Source of the DNA: an uncultured Olleya sp.
GTDB taxonomy: Bacteria; Bacteroidota; Bacteroidia; Flavobacteriales; Flavobacteriaceae
DNA: 64,000 nucleotides
NCBI GenBank assembly: GCA_947503885.1
Contig: CANNFD010000002.1
Span: 310,001 to 374,000, forward strand
Direction of reading: 5' to 3'
Position numbers and translations under genes: made by a program. Under the pieces are notes generated by a model, which searched no databases, had not been told where the DNA came from, and saw only the letters and a program-made list of their open reading frames with translations. Of this stretch, positions 8,071 through 17,258 are shown in pieces (position 1 is the first letter of the stretch; every line of letters starts with the position of its first letter).

Positions 8071-9756
8071 TTATTGGTTTGACACCCATTCACCTGCTGT
8101 TTTTATTAGTTTAAACTCTTCAGTTCCACTATTACCGTCATAGATATCAAATACCATTACGTATTTTTGATCATCTTCTGCAGTTGGAGCAACTAAGCTA
8201 CCAAGTAAATCTGCAAAAACAGTTTCAAGCATTTCATCACTCCAATAAGCAGGGTTACCTACTCTTCTATCAAAATTACCATAGTTAGCCATACTTGACA
8301 CAGGAGTTTCAAATCCTACTACAGCAGCATAGTTTGCTTCGATAAAATCAAAAGCTGGTGTAGATATAGTATATCTGATTGTATTATCTGGCACCCATAC
8401 ACCGTTATCAAAACCAAATTGTAATGACGTCTGAATTGTAGATTGATGAGCAGTCCACATTCCGTTAGTAAATGTATAAAGATCACCTCTTATTTGAGCT
8501 CCAGAATTACTTGAATAGTAATCATATACTACAAATAACTCTTGCTCTTCTTGTCCGTAAGGAAAGTTTAACCCTAAGAAAGTTGGTAAGTAATTATTTG
8601 GAGAAACAGAACTACTAAAGTTATTATATTGTCCTGGTTGTCCAGATCCTGTTCCCATTGAGTCATAGTCAGCAGAACTTAAGTAATAAACATCCTGTAC
8701 TGCTTCCCAGTTACCACCAGTATACATAAAATACTCTCCTTTAGCATCTGTTGCTCCTGTAGCACCTAAAGTTTTAATTGCCATACTTTCAATTCTCCAA
8801 CGACCTGCATCTCCTTCATCAACACCTACTGTTGTTGGATCATCACCTATAGACTCATATTTGAATGCTACATTGATTGTTTGTCCGTCATATGCAGAAA
8901 AATCATAATCTTCTGAAGTAGCCATAGTACTAGTTGCTGGGTTTGCCAAAGTAATCTCATTCCATGTTGCAGTCTGTACATCTCCAGTATAATCAGTAGA
9001 AACTAAAATTTTAACTAAAGACGCGTCTCCAGCAAAATCAAGCTCTTGAGTAATTTGAAACTTAAGATTATCTTCACCTGCTAAATCAATTGAAGGTGAT
9101 ACTAACCACTCAACATTTGAGAATTGGTCTCCAAAATAACCATTACCTTGAACATATCCTGATTCTGATGTCCAAACAATATCAGCTCCAGATTCTTCAA
9201 CTGCGTTCCAACCTTCAAAACTACCTGCAAAGTTATACTCTACTAAGTTAGCTAAACCTACAACTGGTGTTTCAGTATAATGCTTGTATTTTGCTAATAC
9301 TAATTGTCCTTCCATTGGACTTGCAATCTGTGCATCTAAAACAGATGGTATTTGAGAAGTTGGGTTTACATCTGGATAAAATCCAAAAGCATCACTTCCT
9401 GTTGCTGCATAGTCAGAATTAGTTAATGTATAAACATCAGAGCCAGTAAAATCACTTACTCCTTCTGCATTACCAATATAAAGGTTGTAGTTAACAACAA
9501 CTGAAGACCCTTGTCCATATAATGGATATAAATTTGATAATAACGATGGGATAGAATCTTTAGCTTGTTGGTTAGAATTAAAACTTCCATAACCTAAATC
9601 AAAAGCAGAATAATCTTCATCTGTTAAAGTATATTCAAATGCGCCTACATTAGGCTCAGTTGGAATTGCGTCAACTTCTTCATTAACGTCTTCTAGTGGA
9701 TTACATCCCGTAAGGATTAACCCAACAAATACTAATAAATAAATTACTTTTTTCAT
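8071..9756 (-). CDS. Surface lipoprotein with internal repeats and a choice-of-anchor J-like domain
   Basis: The 561-residue protein has a lipoprotein signal (MKKVIYLLVFVGLILTGC). Four segments share a pattern: a Y[YT][LI][ST]xx[DA][YF] opening, a variable stretch, a PS.L / LPTFL-like middle, and a strand ending in V.Y..Y. Their openings are YTLTDEDYS, YTLTNSDYA, YYLSSADYD and YTISTPAFD. A jelly-roll domain of the choice-of-anchor J type (YNFAGSFEGWNAVEESG, about 172-330) is inserted between the second and third repeats. It lies 12 bases downstream of a TonB receptor, so it is the likely surface partner. Its architecture parallels the lipoprotein at 2022-3431 only in the jelly-roll part. The ligand is unknown. 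Confidence 0.8.
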   Translation of the reverse strand: MKKVIYLLVFVGLILTGCNPLEDVNEEVDAIPTEPNVGAFEYTLTDEDYSAFDLGYGSFNSNQQAKDSIPSLLSNLYPLYGQGSSVVVNYNLYIGNAEGVSDFTGSDVYTLTNSDYAATGSDAFGFYPDVNPTSQIPSVLDAQIASPMEGQLVLAKYKHYTETPVVGLANLVEYNFAGSFEGWNAVEESGADIVWTSESGYVQGNGYFGDQFSNVEWLVSPSIDLAGEDNLKFQITQELDFAGDASLVKILVSTDYTGDVQTATWNEITLANPATSTMATSEDYDFSAYDGQTINVAFKYESIGDDPTTVGVDEGDAGRWRIESMAIKTLGATGATDAKGEYFMYTGGNWEAVQDVYYLSSADYDSMGTGSGQPGQYNNFSSSVSPNNYLPTFLGLNFPYGQEEQELFVVYDYYSSNSGAQIRGDLYTFTNGMWTAHQSTIQTSLQFGFDNGVWVPDNTIRYTISTPAFDFIEANYAAVVGFETPVSSMANYGNFDRRVGNPAYWSDEMLETVFADLLGSLVAPTAEDDQKYVMVFDIYDGNSGTEEFKLIKTAGEWVSNQ

Positions 9757-9768
9757 CTTTCTTTTTTT

Positions 9769-12312
9769 TTAAAATTTAAGTTTTGCTCCAACACTAAATG
9801 TTCTACCAAAACCGTAATATACATTTGCTGTTGTAGACTTAGAACCTTCTCCATCAAATGCATCAGAGATAAATTCTGTATCAAAAACATTATTAATTCT
9901 ACCTGTTAAAGTAGCATCAAAAGTTCCGAATTTAAAATTATGTCTTAATGCTGTATCAAAAATTCCGTATGCTGGTACTTCCCATGCGTCTGGACCAACT
10001 TCTTGTCTTTCACTTGGGTCAAAATCTGCATATAAGTTAGCATAGTAGTTGTAGTCAATTGTAAAAGTAGTCTCTGGCGTTAAGCTATAGTTTGTTCCTA
10101 AAGCAAAAGTTGTTTGAGCTGCATCACCTACATGTAAGTCTTTAATAAAGATATTGATTGGATCTCCAACTGCTTCATTTTCGTCATTAAAAATTTGAAC
10201 ATTTTCAATGTTGTTTTCCCATCTCCAATCTCCGATAGAAGCCATACCAGTTACGGTTAATTTGTTAGTTACTTTATATCTAGCATCTAACTCAATACCC
10301 ATATGCAATGCATTTACACCTAAAATATTAGCAAAGTCTCTTCCTGTACCTGCTTGATTAGGGAAACTAATAAACTCTGTTCTATCTTTCCAGCTTGTAT
10401 GGTAAGCATTAATATTAGCAGAAAACTTTTCTCCTCTAAAACCATAACCTAATTCAAAACTTGTAATTTTTTGGTTTTCAGCTTCATCATTTACATCAAC
10501 ATTGTTTCTGTTAGCAAATACTGAATTAAAGTATGGTGCTTTTTCAAAATATCCTAAGTTTACAAATACATTGTGATTTCCATCAATGTTATAGTTTGCA
10601 CCCCCTTTAGTACCAAAACCGAAAAAGTTATATTTATCAGATTCTTGTAATGGGTCAGAGTTTAAGTATAAGAAACGATCTACTCTTTGATAAGATGTGT
10701 TAGATGCTGATAAAGATAAGAATGCAGATAATGCGTCTTTAGAATATTCTAATTGAGCAAATGCACCTAACCAACCAACTTTACCATCATTGTCATAAGA
10801 AATTTTATCTCCAACTTGGGCAAAATTATTAGGGTTGTTTACGTTACGATCGTCTAAATAATATTGACCTCCTAATAAATCTGTAAGCTCTGTAAAGTGC
10901 TTACCTGTATAGTTTCTGTAATCTAAACCTCCTAATAATACTAACTCTTCAGTTAAGTCTGTTTTTAAAGAAGATAATACACCATACCAAGTATGGTCAT
11001 TACGTGATGCTCTTAAAATTGTTTCAGAACCATTAACACCTAATGCTTCATTTTCTGCAACTATCTTATCAAAATTTACTGTTCCTAATTGACCTATTCT
11101 ATAGTCATCATCGTTATAACGAAACTTGTTAGTCCCTGAGAAACCACCTCCACCACCTGTACCAAAAGATACGTAAGCAGCTGTAGATACAGATGTATTA
11201 TCATCAATTGTCCAGTAATGGTTTAAAGATATTTGTGGTTTGTGATAAAAGTTATCCTCTACACTTGTTAATTGTCCTTGCTTATACCCAAAGTCTGAGT
11301 TGTATTTTTTACCTCTCTCGCTATCTCTAAAAGTAGAAATTAAGTGACTATTTTGTCGTTGTCCATGCGTTTGCTTAGCTCCAAATGCTGTAAAAGACAC
11401 TTTATGATTTTCGTTAAATTCTTTAGATAAATTTAAGAAATAAGATACTGCATTGAAAGGTGTTCCATCAACATATCCGTCTCCGTCAGTTTTTGATGCA
11501 GAAATTGTTGCAGCAAAACCGTTTTCCATTAATCCTGTAGAGTAAGTTGCTCCAAATTTTTTGAAACCGTTATTACCTAAAGTAGAATAAACGTTACCAC
11601 CTTCTTCAATATCTGTTGTTTTAGATATGATATTAATTGTACCTCCTACTGAAGGTACTGCAACTTTAGATGCTCCTAAACCACGTTGCACTTGCATGCT
11701 TGAAGTAACATCTCCTAAACCAGCCCAGTTAGACCAGTACACACGACCATTTTCCATATCGTTAACTGGCACACCGTTAATCATAACAGCAACATTCTCT
11801 GAGTTAAATCCACGTAAGTTAATACGTCCATCTCCGTAACCACCACCAGACTTAGTAGCATATACACCTGGAGTTGATTTTAAAACCTCAGGAAACTCTT
11901 GAGTTCCTAATTTTAATTCAATATCCTTAGCTCTAATTGTTGAAACAGCTACAGGCGTTTTTCTATCTACTGCTACTGAAGCAATAATTGAAACCTCTTG
12001 TAAACTAAACTCGCTTGGTTGTAATACAACTTCACCTAAGTTTTTGTTTCCAGTAATTTCAAAAGTTTGATCCAAGAAACCAACATAAGATAAAACAACT
12101 TTAGTTGTACTAGACTTAGTGGTTAATGAAAATTTTCCGTCAAAATCAGATGACGTTCCGTTGCTTGTTCCAGCCTCAATAATGTTAACCCCTAATAAAG
12201 GTGTTTTTGTTTCAGAATCCACTACAGTTCCTGTTACAATACTTTGAGCCATCGTAATTGCAGTAAACATAAGCGCTACTGCTAAAAACATAACTTTAAT
12301 TGTGTTCTTCAT
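9769..12312 (-). CDS. TonB-dependent outer-membrane receptor
   Basis: The 847-residue protein has a signal peptide (cut after MAQS). A carboxypeptidase-regulatory-like domain follows (VTGTVVDSETKTPLLGVNI, about 24-100). The plug has INLRGFNSENVAVMINGVPV and RVYWSNWAGLGDV, then a beta-barrel ending VGAKLKF. It is a clear paralogue of the receptor at 3472-6249 through the WSNW plug segment. It heads an operon with the lipoprotein 12 bases downstream. A -7 box at 12350-12357 gives a 31-base leader. The substrate is unknown. Confidence 0.93.
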   Translation of the reverse strand: MKNTIKVMFLAVALMFTAITMAQSIVTGTVVDSETKTPLLGVNIIEAGTSNGTSSDFDGKFSLTTKSSTTKVVLSYVGFLDQTFEITGNKNLGEVVLQPSEFSLQEVSIIASVAVDRKTPVAVSTIRAKDIELKLGTQEFPEVLKSTPGVYATKSGGGYGDGRINLRGFNSENVAVMINGVPVNDMENGRVYWSNWAGLGDVTSSMQVQRGLGASKVAVPSVGGTINIISKTTDIEEGGNVYSTLGNNGFKKFGATYSTGLMENGFAATISASKTDGDGYVDGTPFNAVSYFLNLSKEFNENHKVSFTAFGAKQTHGQRQNSHLISTFRDSERGKKYNSDFGYKQGQLTSVEDNFYHKPQISLNHYWTIDDNTSVSTAAYVSFGTGGGGGFSGTNKFRYNDDDYRIGQLGTVNFDKIVAENEALGVNGSETILRASRNDHTWYGVLSSLKTDLTEELVLLGGLDYRNYTGKHFTELTDLLGGQYYLDDRNVNNPNNFAQVGDKISYDNDGKVGWLGAFAQLEYSKDALSAFLSLSASNTSYQRVDRFLYLNSDPLQESDKYNFFGFGTKGGANYNIDGNHNVFVNLGYFEKAPYFNSVFANRNNVDVNDEAENQKITSFELGYGFRGEKFSANINAYHTSWKDRTEFISFPNQAGTGRDFANILGVNALHMGIELDARYKVTNKLTVTGMASIGDWRWENNIENVQIFNDENEAVGDPINIFIKDLHVGDAAQTTFALGTNYSLTPETTFTIDYNYYANLYADFDPSERQEVGPDAWEVPAYGIFDTALRHNFKFGTFDATLTGRINNVFDTEFISDAFDGEGSKSTTANVYYGFGRTFSVGAKLKF

Positions 12313-12349
12313 TGTGTTTAATTAAGATTTGTTAAATTCAAATTTTGTG

Positions 12350-12357
12350 CAAAAATA
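12350..12357 (-). promoter_or_regulatory. Putative -7 box (TATTTTTG) for the second TonB receptor
   Basis: This is an exact TAnnTTTG match on the minus strand, 38 bases from the start codon. No -33 TTG was found at the usual 17-19 base spacing. Confidence 0.4.
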
Positions 12358-12453
12358 CGACTAATTATAGACGTAATATTAACTTATCGTTAACAATTTT
12401 ATGCAATGCGAAGTTACTGATACTTTTTTGGTTTATCAAATAGTCAATAAATT

Positions 12454-12471
12454 AAACTATAAACATAGTTT
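12454..12471 (-). terminator. Weak hairpin after pgi
   Basis: AAACTAT/ATAGTTT flank a four-base loop, 11 bases after the pgi stop. It is A/T-only without a strong T-run, so it would be a poor terminator. Confidence 0.3.
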
Positions 12472-12481
12472 TCAACAAAAA

Positions 12482-14125
12482 TTATCTATTTTTTTTATAG
12501 AATTCCAAAAGATTTAAGGTTGAAGCGTCATGATTGGCAAAAGTTTGATTATCAAACTCTTTCAATATTTTATTAGCTAATTGCTTCCCTAATTCTACCC
12601 CAAATTGATCATAACTATATATGTTCCAAATAATTCCTTGAACAAAAATCTTATGCTCATACATAGCTATTAATTTACCCAAGCTCTCTGGAGTTAGCTT
12701 TTTAATAAAGATTGTATTTGTAGGCTTATTACCTTCAAATACTTTATACGGGGTTAATGTTTTAATTTTCTCTGCAGATAGACTTTGTTGTTCTAGTTCT
12801 GTAATAACCTCAGCTTTTGTTTTACCGTTTAATAAAGCTTCTGTTTGTGCAAAAAAGTTAGACATCAACTTATCTTGATGGTCTTGATTACCGTGCAGGG
12901 ATTGTGCGAATCCAATAAAATCTGCAGGAATTAATTTTGTCCCTTGATGAATTAATTGAAAAAAAGCATGTTGCGAATTTGTCCCTGGCTCTCCCCATAT
13001 TAGTGTGCCAGTTTGATAACTAACCGGATGGCCATTACGATCAATATTTTTACCATTACTTTCCATTATCCCTTGTTGCAAATAGGTTGCAAACTGTGTC
13101 ATATATTGTGTGTAAGGTATAACAGCTTCACTTTCTGCCTTAAAAAAATTATTATACCATATACTTAACAGCGCTAATATTACAGGGATGTTTTGATCAA
13201 AATCTACTGTCTTAAAATGAGTATCCATTTTATTTGCACCCTCTAAAAGAGATTGGAAATTTTTATATCCCACCGACAAACTTATTGTTAATCCAACCGC
13301 ACTCCATAATGAAAAACGTCCACCAACCCAGTTCCACATTGGAAAAATATTATGTTGGTCTATTCCAAATGCTTTTACCTTTTCAATATTTGTTGAAACT
13401 GCAACAAAATGTTTGGCAATGTCTTTTTGATTTGCGTGTTTTAAAAACCAGGATTTAATGGTATTAGCATTTGATAAAGTCTCTTGTGTTGTAAATGTTT
13501 TTGAAACAATTACAAATAAGGTAGTTTCTGGGTCTAATGTTTTTAAAACCTGATTAACATGATCACCATCTATATTACTTACAAAGTGAGTCTTTAAGTG
13601 GTTTTTATAGTATTGTAAAGTATCTACAACCATAGCTGGTCCTAAATCACTACCTCCAATACCAATATTTACAACATCTGTAAATGCTTTACCCGTAAAA
13701 CCTTTTAAATTTCCAGAAATTATTTGATTTGAAAAAGTTTCAATTTTTTGTTTTACCTGAAAAACTTCTGGCATCACATTTTTACCGTCTACCATAATGG
13801 CATCCGTTACTTTAGCTCGCAATGCAGTGTGCAAGACTTCCCTACCTTCTGTCTTGTTAATGATATCGCCAGAAAACTGAGCCTGAATAGCTTCCTTAAG
13901 TTTAGTCTCTTCAGCTAGTTCTAGAAGTAGTTTAAAAGTTTCAGAAGTAATTCTGTTTTTGGAATAATCAACATAAAAATCTTCCCAATTAATTGTCATT
14001 TGATTTGCTCTGTCTTTATCCTGAGCAAATAATTTTTTCATTTCTAAACTTTTTACAGCTTTAAAATGTTTTTCTAATTTTTTCCAAGCTGCAGTGCTTG
14101 TTGGGTTGATTGATGGTAATGCCAT
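12482..14125 (-). CDS. pgi: Glucose-6-phosphate isomerase
   Basis: The 547-residue enzyme interconverts glucose-6-phosphate and fructose-6-phosphate in glycolysis and gluconeogenesis. Seen directly: the phosphosugar-binding segments NIGIGGSDLGPAM and FVIVSKTFTTQETLSNA, GGRFSLWSAVGLTISL, and the C-terminal QLIHQGTKLIPADFIGF carrying the catalytic His region. The length is normal for the long bacterial form. Its ATG overlaps the stop of the upstream M23 peptidase by one base (TAATG), which suggests translational coupling. It is the last gene of the DUF3108-kynA-M23-pgi run. Downstream only a weak A/T hairpin (12454-12471) could serve as terminator. Confidence 0.97.
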   Translation of the reverse strand: MALPSINPTSTAAWKKLEKHFKAVKSLEMKKLFAQDKDRANQMTINWEDFYVDYSKNRITSETFKLLLELAEETKLKEAIQAQFSGDIINKTEGREVLHTALRAKVTDAIMVDGKNVMPEVFQVKQKIETFSNQIISGNLKGFTGKAFTDVVNIGIGGSDLGPAMVVDTLQYYKNHLKTHFVSNIDGDHVNQVLKTLDPETTLFVIVSKTFTTQETLSNANTIKSWFLKHANQKDIAKHFVAVSTNIEKVKAFGIDQHNIFPMWNWVGGRFSLWSAVGLTISLSVGYKNFQSLLEGANKMDTHFKTVDFDQNIPVILALLSIWYNNFFKAESEAVIPYTQYMTQFATYLQQGIMESNGKNIDRNGHPVSYQTGTLIWGEPGTNSQHAFFQLIHQGTKLIPADFIGFAQSLHGNQDHQDKLMSNFFAQTEALLNGKTKAEVITELEQQSLSAEKIKTLTPYKVFEGNKPTNTIFIKKLTPESLGKLIAMYEHKIFVQGIIWNIYSYDQFGVELGKQLANKILKEFDNQTFANHDASTLNLLEFYKKNR

Positions 14126-15444
14126 TATTTACTAAAAGTAATTGAATTATCAGAACCGGTTTTAATATCCAAAATCAATTCTTCTTCAATCGGAGAGATA
14201 AAGTCAATACCATCCAATTGCACTTTAAGTGGTTTTATAAATTCTAAATATTTTATTTTTAAGCTATCAGAGATAGGCTCTGCTTCTGGCAGTTTTTGTT
14301 TAAATGGATCTACTTGTTTTCCGTTTTTCCAAAAACGGTAGCATACGTGTGGTCCAGAGGTGTTACCTGTCATACCAACGTAACCAATAACATCTCCTTG
14401 CTTAACAAAATCGCCAACTTTAGACTTACGCTTACTCATGTGTAAGTATTGTGTGCTATAAGTAGAATTGTGTTTTATTTTTACATAATTACCATTACCT
14501 CCACGTCTAGCAGACTCTATAACAGTTCCGTTTGCTGTGGCTCTAATTGGTGTCCCGATATTAGCAGCAAAGTCTGTTCCTTTATGCGGTCGCACACGAT
14601 TACCGTATAAGGCAATCCTTCTGTTTAGATTATATCTTGAAGAAATACGTTTATATTCAACCGGTGCTTTTAGGAAGGCACGACGCAAGTTTTTAGCGTC
14701 TTCAGAAAAATAATCTTTTAAACCTCTAACGGTGTCTGTTTCAAACTCAAACGCATAAAAATCTTCTCCATTATGCTGAAAATATGCAGCTTTAACATTA
14801 TCAATTCCAGCATATATGCTATCGTCAATATATTTTTCGGTATAAATTAATTTAAACTTATCGTTTTTTTGAAGTCTAAAAAAGTCAATGGTCCAAGCGT
14901 AAATATCAGACATTTTATAAGCTAACAAAACACTTTTACCTTGTTTTGCAAGTGCTTCAGAAATGTTAGACTCTATGACCCCTGACACTTCTTTTTCGAC
15001 AAATTTTATTGGCTTTGTTTTAGAATAAGCGTGTATTGAGTCTTGAAAGTTTATTACAACATAATCTGTCTTAGTCGGTTGATAGATAAAACATTTTGGT
15101 TGTTGCAGCGAATCGTTTGAACACAATAAAGTATAAGGCTTACCTACTTGTAAGCGTCTAATATCAAAACTGTCTTTAGTTTGTTCGGCAATTTGAAAAA
15201 TTTTAGAATAATCTATTTGATTACGTTGTAAAATCTCACCAAAACTATCACCTTTTCTGATAGTGTCACGCTTTACCACGTAGTCGCTTAGCCTAAAGCC
15301 AAATTCGTAAAGTTCTTCCGGCTCTACTACTGATACAGTTTCTTCTGGAATTTTTTCTTCGTTTTTACAACTTACTAGAACAATTGCAAAAGCTAAAAGT
15401 ATTAGACATTTTTGCCCCAATCTTGTAATTCTTGTTTGCTCCAT
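14125..15444 (-). CDS. M23-family peptidoglycan metallopeptidase lipoprotein with HxC in place of HxH
   Basis: I choose the ATG at 15442-15444, giving MEQTRITRLGQKCLILLAF followed by lipobox LVSC (Cys 26). An upstream ATG at 15498 would start far inside the previous gene. A central region of about 270 residues precedes a lysostaphin-type domain with HKGTDFAANIGTPIRA (zinc His and Asp), YLHMSKR and GNTSGPHVCYRFW. The last motif is normally HxH; here the second zinc-ligand His is Cys (14341-14349). The fold predicts cell-wall endopeptidase activity in the periplasm. The start overlaps the kynA 3' end by 43 bases and the stop overlaps pgi by one base. Confidence 0.85.
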   Translation of the reverse strand: MEQTRITRLGQKCLILLAFAIVLVSCKNEEKIPEETVSVVEPEELYEFGFRLSDYVVKRDTIRKGDSFGEILQRNQIDYSKIFQIAEQTKDSFDIRRLQVGKPYTLLCSNDSLQQPKCFIYQPTKTDYVVINFQDSIHAYSKTKPIKFVEKEVSGVIESNISEALAKQGKSVLLAYKMSDIYAWTIDFFRLQKNDKFKLIYTEKYIDDSIYAGIDNVKAAYFQHNGEDFYAFEFETDTVRGLKDYFSEDAKNLRRAFLKAPVEYKRISSRYNLNRRIALYGNRVRPHKGTDFAANIGTPIRATANGTVIESARRGGNGNYVKIKHNSTYSTQYLHMSKRKSKVGDFVKQGDVIGYVGMTGNTSGPHVCYRFWKNGKQVDPFKQKLPEAEPISDSLKIKYLEFIKPLKVQLDGIDFISPIEEELILDIKTGSDNSITFSK

Positions 15445-16325
15445 AAGTCTGGAAAAAATATTCGTCTTTGATATTTTGGATGCATATATTTTACCCATTC
15501 ACTTCCTCCTGTTGCTTCTGCTGTTTTACCACCAATGTTTAAATAATGGTTTGCAGTGTTATAATGTGCCATTACCCATGTTATATTAACTGTGTAATCG
15601 TAATGACGCATTGCTTTAATTAAATCTTTGTCTTCTTTAACCTCTTGTGGTAATCCTTTAAAAATTGTCCACAAGTTATGTGTATTATAGAATTCTGCAA
15701 ATCTAATAAATTCGTCTTTGTATTTAGCTTCAAAAACTGTTAATGTATAGCTTTTTTTACCTGTTTTATAGTCTTTACCTGCAGCTTGCCAATATAAATG
15801 CTCAAAAGCATGATTAAAAGAAGTATTACGATCTATGGTTTCTCTAAACCTATTATCTATTAGGTTAATCAACTCGGTAGAAGCAAACTCAATCTTACGA
15901 TATTGGGCTGATTGAAAACCACTTGCAGGCGTTAAAGTGTTTCTAAACTTATTGTATTGCTCAACATCCATCCCGTCTTTCATTACAGTAAATGATGAAG
16001 TTAACATATCAAAATAGCGACTAATACGCATTAGTTTGTCTTCAAAAAATGCAGCAGAGATGTCTTCTTTATTTGCTACTTGATCTATTTCCCACAAAAT
16101 CATTTTAAACAACAACTCATTTACTTGGTGGTACATCAAAAACACCATCTCGTCAGGAAAAACAGTACGTTGTACTTGCAAGCTTAATAGTGCATCTGTT
16201 TGGATATAATCCCAATAATCTATAGGTTTACTATGCAACAGACCTTCTAAATGCGTATTTAAATTTTGGTCTAATCCTTTATATTTTTCTTCTAATTGGT
16301 TGATTAAGTCTTGGTCTACTTTCAT
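15402..16325 (-). CDS. kynA: Tryptophan 2,3-dioxygenase
   Basis: The 307-residue haem enzyme opens the indole ring of tryptophan to N-formylkynurenine, the first step of the kynurenine pathway. Family segments seen: DYIQTDALLSLQ, PDEMVFLMYHQVNELLFKM, and near the C-terminus YLNIGGKTAEATGGSEWVKY, the glycine-rich substrate loop. It belongs to the shorter bacterial form. It starts 5 bases after the DUF3108 gene and overlaps the M23 gene. Kynureninase or formamidase genes are not in the window. The neighbouring hppD and hmgA make this an aromatic amino-acid catabolic neighbourhood. Confidence 0.93.
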   Translation of the reverse strand: MKVDQDLINQLEEKYKGLDQNLNTHLEGLLHSKPIDYWDYIQTDALLSLQVQRTVFPDEMVFLMYHQVNELLFKMILWEIDQVANKEDISAAFFEDKLMRISRYFDMLTSSFTVMKDGMDVEQYNKFRNTLTPASGFQSAQYRKIEFASTELINLIDNRFRETIDRNTSFNHAFEHLYWQAAGKDYKTGKKSYTLTVFEAKYKDEFIRFAEFYNTHNLWTIFKGLPQEVKEDKDLIKAMRHYDYTVNITWVMAHYNTANHYLNIGGKTAEATGGSEWVKYMHPKYQRRIFFPDLWSKQELQDWGKNV

Positions 16326-16330
16326 TATTT

Positions 16331-17113
16331 CTAGTCTACAATAATTTTAAAGCTATGTTTTAAACCTTTATAAGCTTCTAAATCTGCCCTTAAAGATCCC
16401 ACAGCTAAATCTGCTTTAATACGTAAAGGTATTTTATTTTTATCATTAGACACCCAAAGTGTCAAACTTTCTTCTTCTTTAAAAACACGTCCAGCCATTA
16501 CATAGGGTCTAAACATTAAAGCTTCTACGGTTCCAAAATTTGTGCTTATGTTTTCTTTACCTAAATACTTTAACTTAAAACCATAATTTTCTTCATCAAA
16601 AAACATGTCTAACTTAATCTCGTCTCCTTTTTTAAGTGTTTTGGTATCTAGTTTGTTTCTTAAATAATAAAAAGTTGACACCATATCTTGGACATTAGGC
16701 TTAGTGGTTAATGTCTTTTTTGTATCGTGTTTTTTATTATATACAAGTGCTTTTTTGTTTACTTGATCAAACTCAATTTCGATATTTTTTTTATGTCCAC
16801 CTTCGTCTATATCTCTAATAAACTTGTAAGGCAAAATTGTGTGTTTATCAAAATAGCTCTCGTAACGATCTTCTACTTTAAAAAACCATTTAATCATACC
16901 GGTAGTCCATCCTTTTCCAACAACGTGAAAAACAGGTTTACCGTTTAATGTGGTTTCTTTTACTTGAAGTGTAGCGTTACCGGCTTTCATCCAACCACTG
17001 TAACTCATTTTAAATTTAAACCACTCGCCATCCTTAAATGCTGGCTCGTTGTTATTAGCTTGTGATAAGCTAACGGTTAATATTGCTAAAATTATAAGTA
17101 GGTGTTTTTTCAT
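16331..17113 (-). CDS. DUF3108 domain-containing exported protein
   Basis: The 260-residue protein has a signal peptide (MKKHLLIILAILTVSLSQAN). A beta-rich domain matching DUF3108 follows (EWFKFKMSYSGWMKAGNATL near the start, VEALMFRPYVMAGRVFKEEE and LTLWVSNDKNKIPLRIKA later). The molecular function of the family is not known; it is periplasmic or envelope-located. It is the first gene of the operon with kynA, the M23 peptidase and pgi. A perfect -7 box 73 bases upstream (17186-17193) supports this as the operon start. Confidence 0.85.
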   Translation of the reverse strand: MKKHLLIILAILTVSLSQANNNEPAFKDGEWFKFKMSYSGWMKAGNATLQVKETTLNGKPVFHVVGKGWTTGMIKWFFKVEDRYESYFDKHTILPYKFIRDIDEGGHKKNIEIEFDQVNKKALVYNKKHDTKKTLTTKPNVQDMVSTFYYLRNKLDTKTLKKGDEIKLDMFFDEENYGFKLKYLGKENISTNFGTVEALMFRPYVMAGRVFKEEESLTLWVSNDKNKIPLRIKADLAVGSLRADLEAYKGLKHSFKIIVD

Positions 17114-17185
17114 AACAAATGTAATTGTATAACTTAATTTATTAAGCTACTGGTTATTTTGTAACTTATAATACAATTACTATTC

Positions 17186-17193
17186 CAAAAGTA
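17186..17193 (-). promoter_or_regulatory. Putative -7 box (TACTTTTG) for the DUF3108-kynA-M23-pgi operon
   Basis: This is an exact TAnnTTTG match on the minus strand, giving a leader of about 66 bases. It lies just downstream of the hppD terminator hairpin. Confidence 0.45.
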
Positions 17194-17201
17194 TAAAACA
17201 A

Positions 17202-17234
17202 AAAAATGCCATCATACTATTTGATGGCATTTTT
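17202..17234 (-). terminator. Rho-independent terminator after hppD
   Basis: AAAAATGCCATCA and its complement flank a seven-base loop, 25 bases after the hppD stop, with A/T runs on both sides. Confidence 0.8.
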
Positions 17235-17258
17235 ATATTATTAAGGTATAAAGTTTTG

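Noticed and set aside
11627-11839. Plus-strand ORF inside the second TonB receptor
   Set aside because: It is antisense to the conserved plug region; no start context or homology is visible.
17116-17123. Exact minus-strand TAnnTTTG match (TACATTTG) beside the DUF3108 start
   Set aside because: It sits 3 bases from the start codon, so the transcript would begin inside the gene; the box at 17186-17193 fits better.
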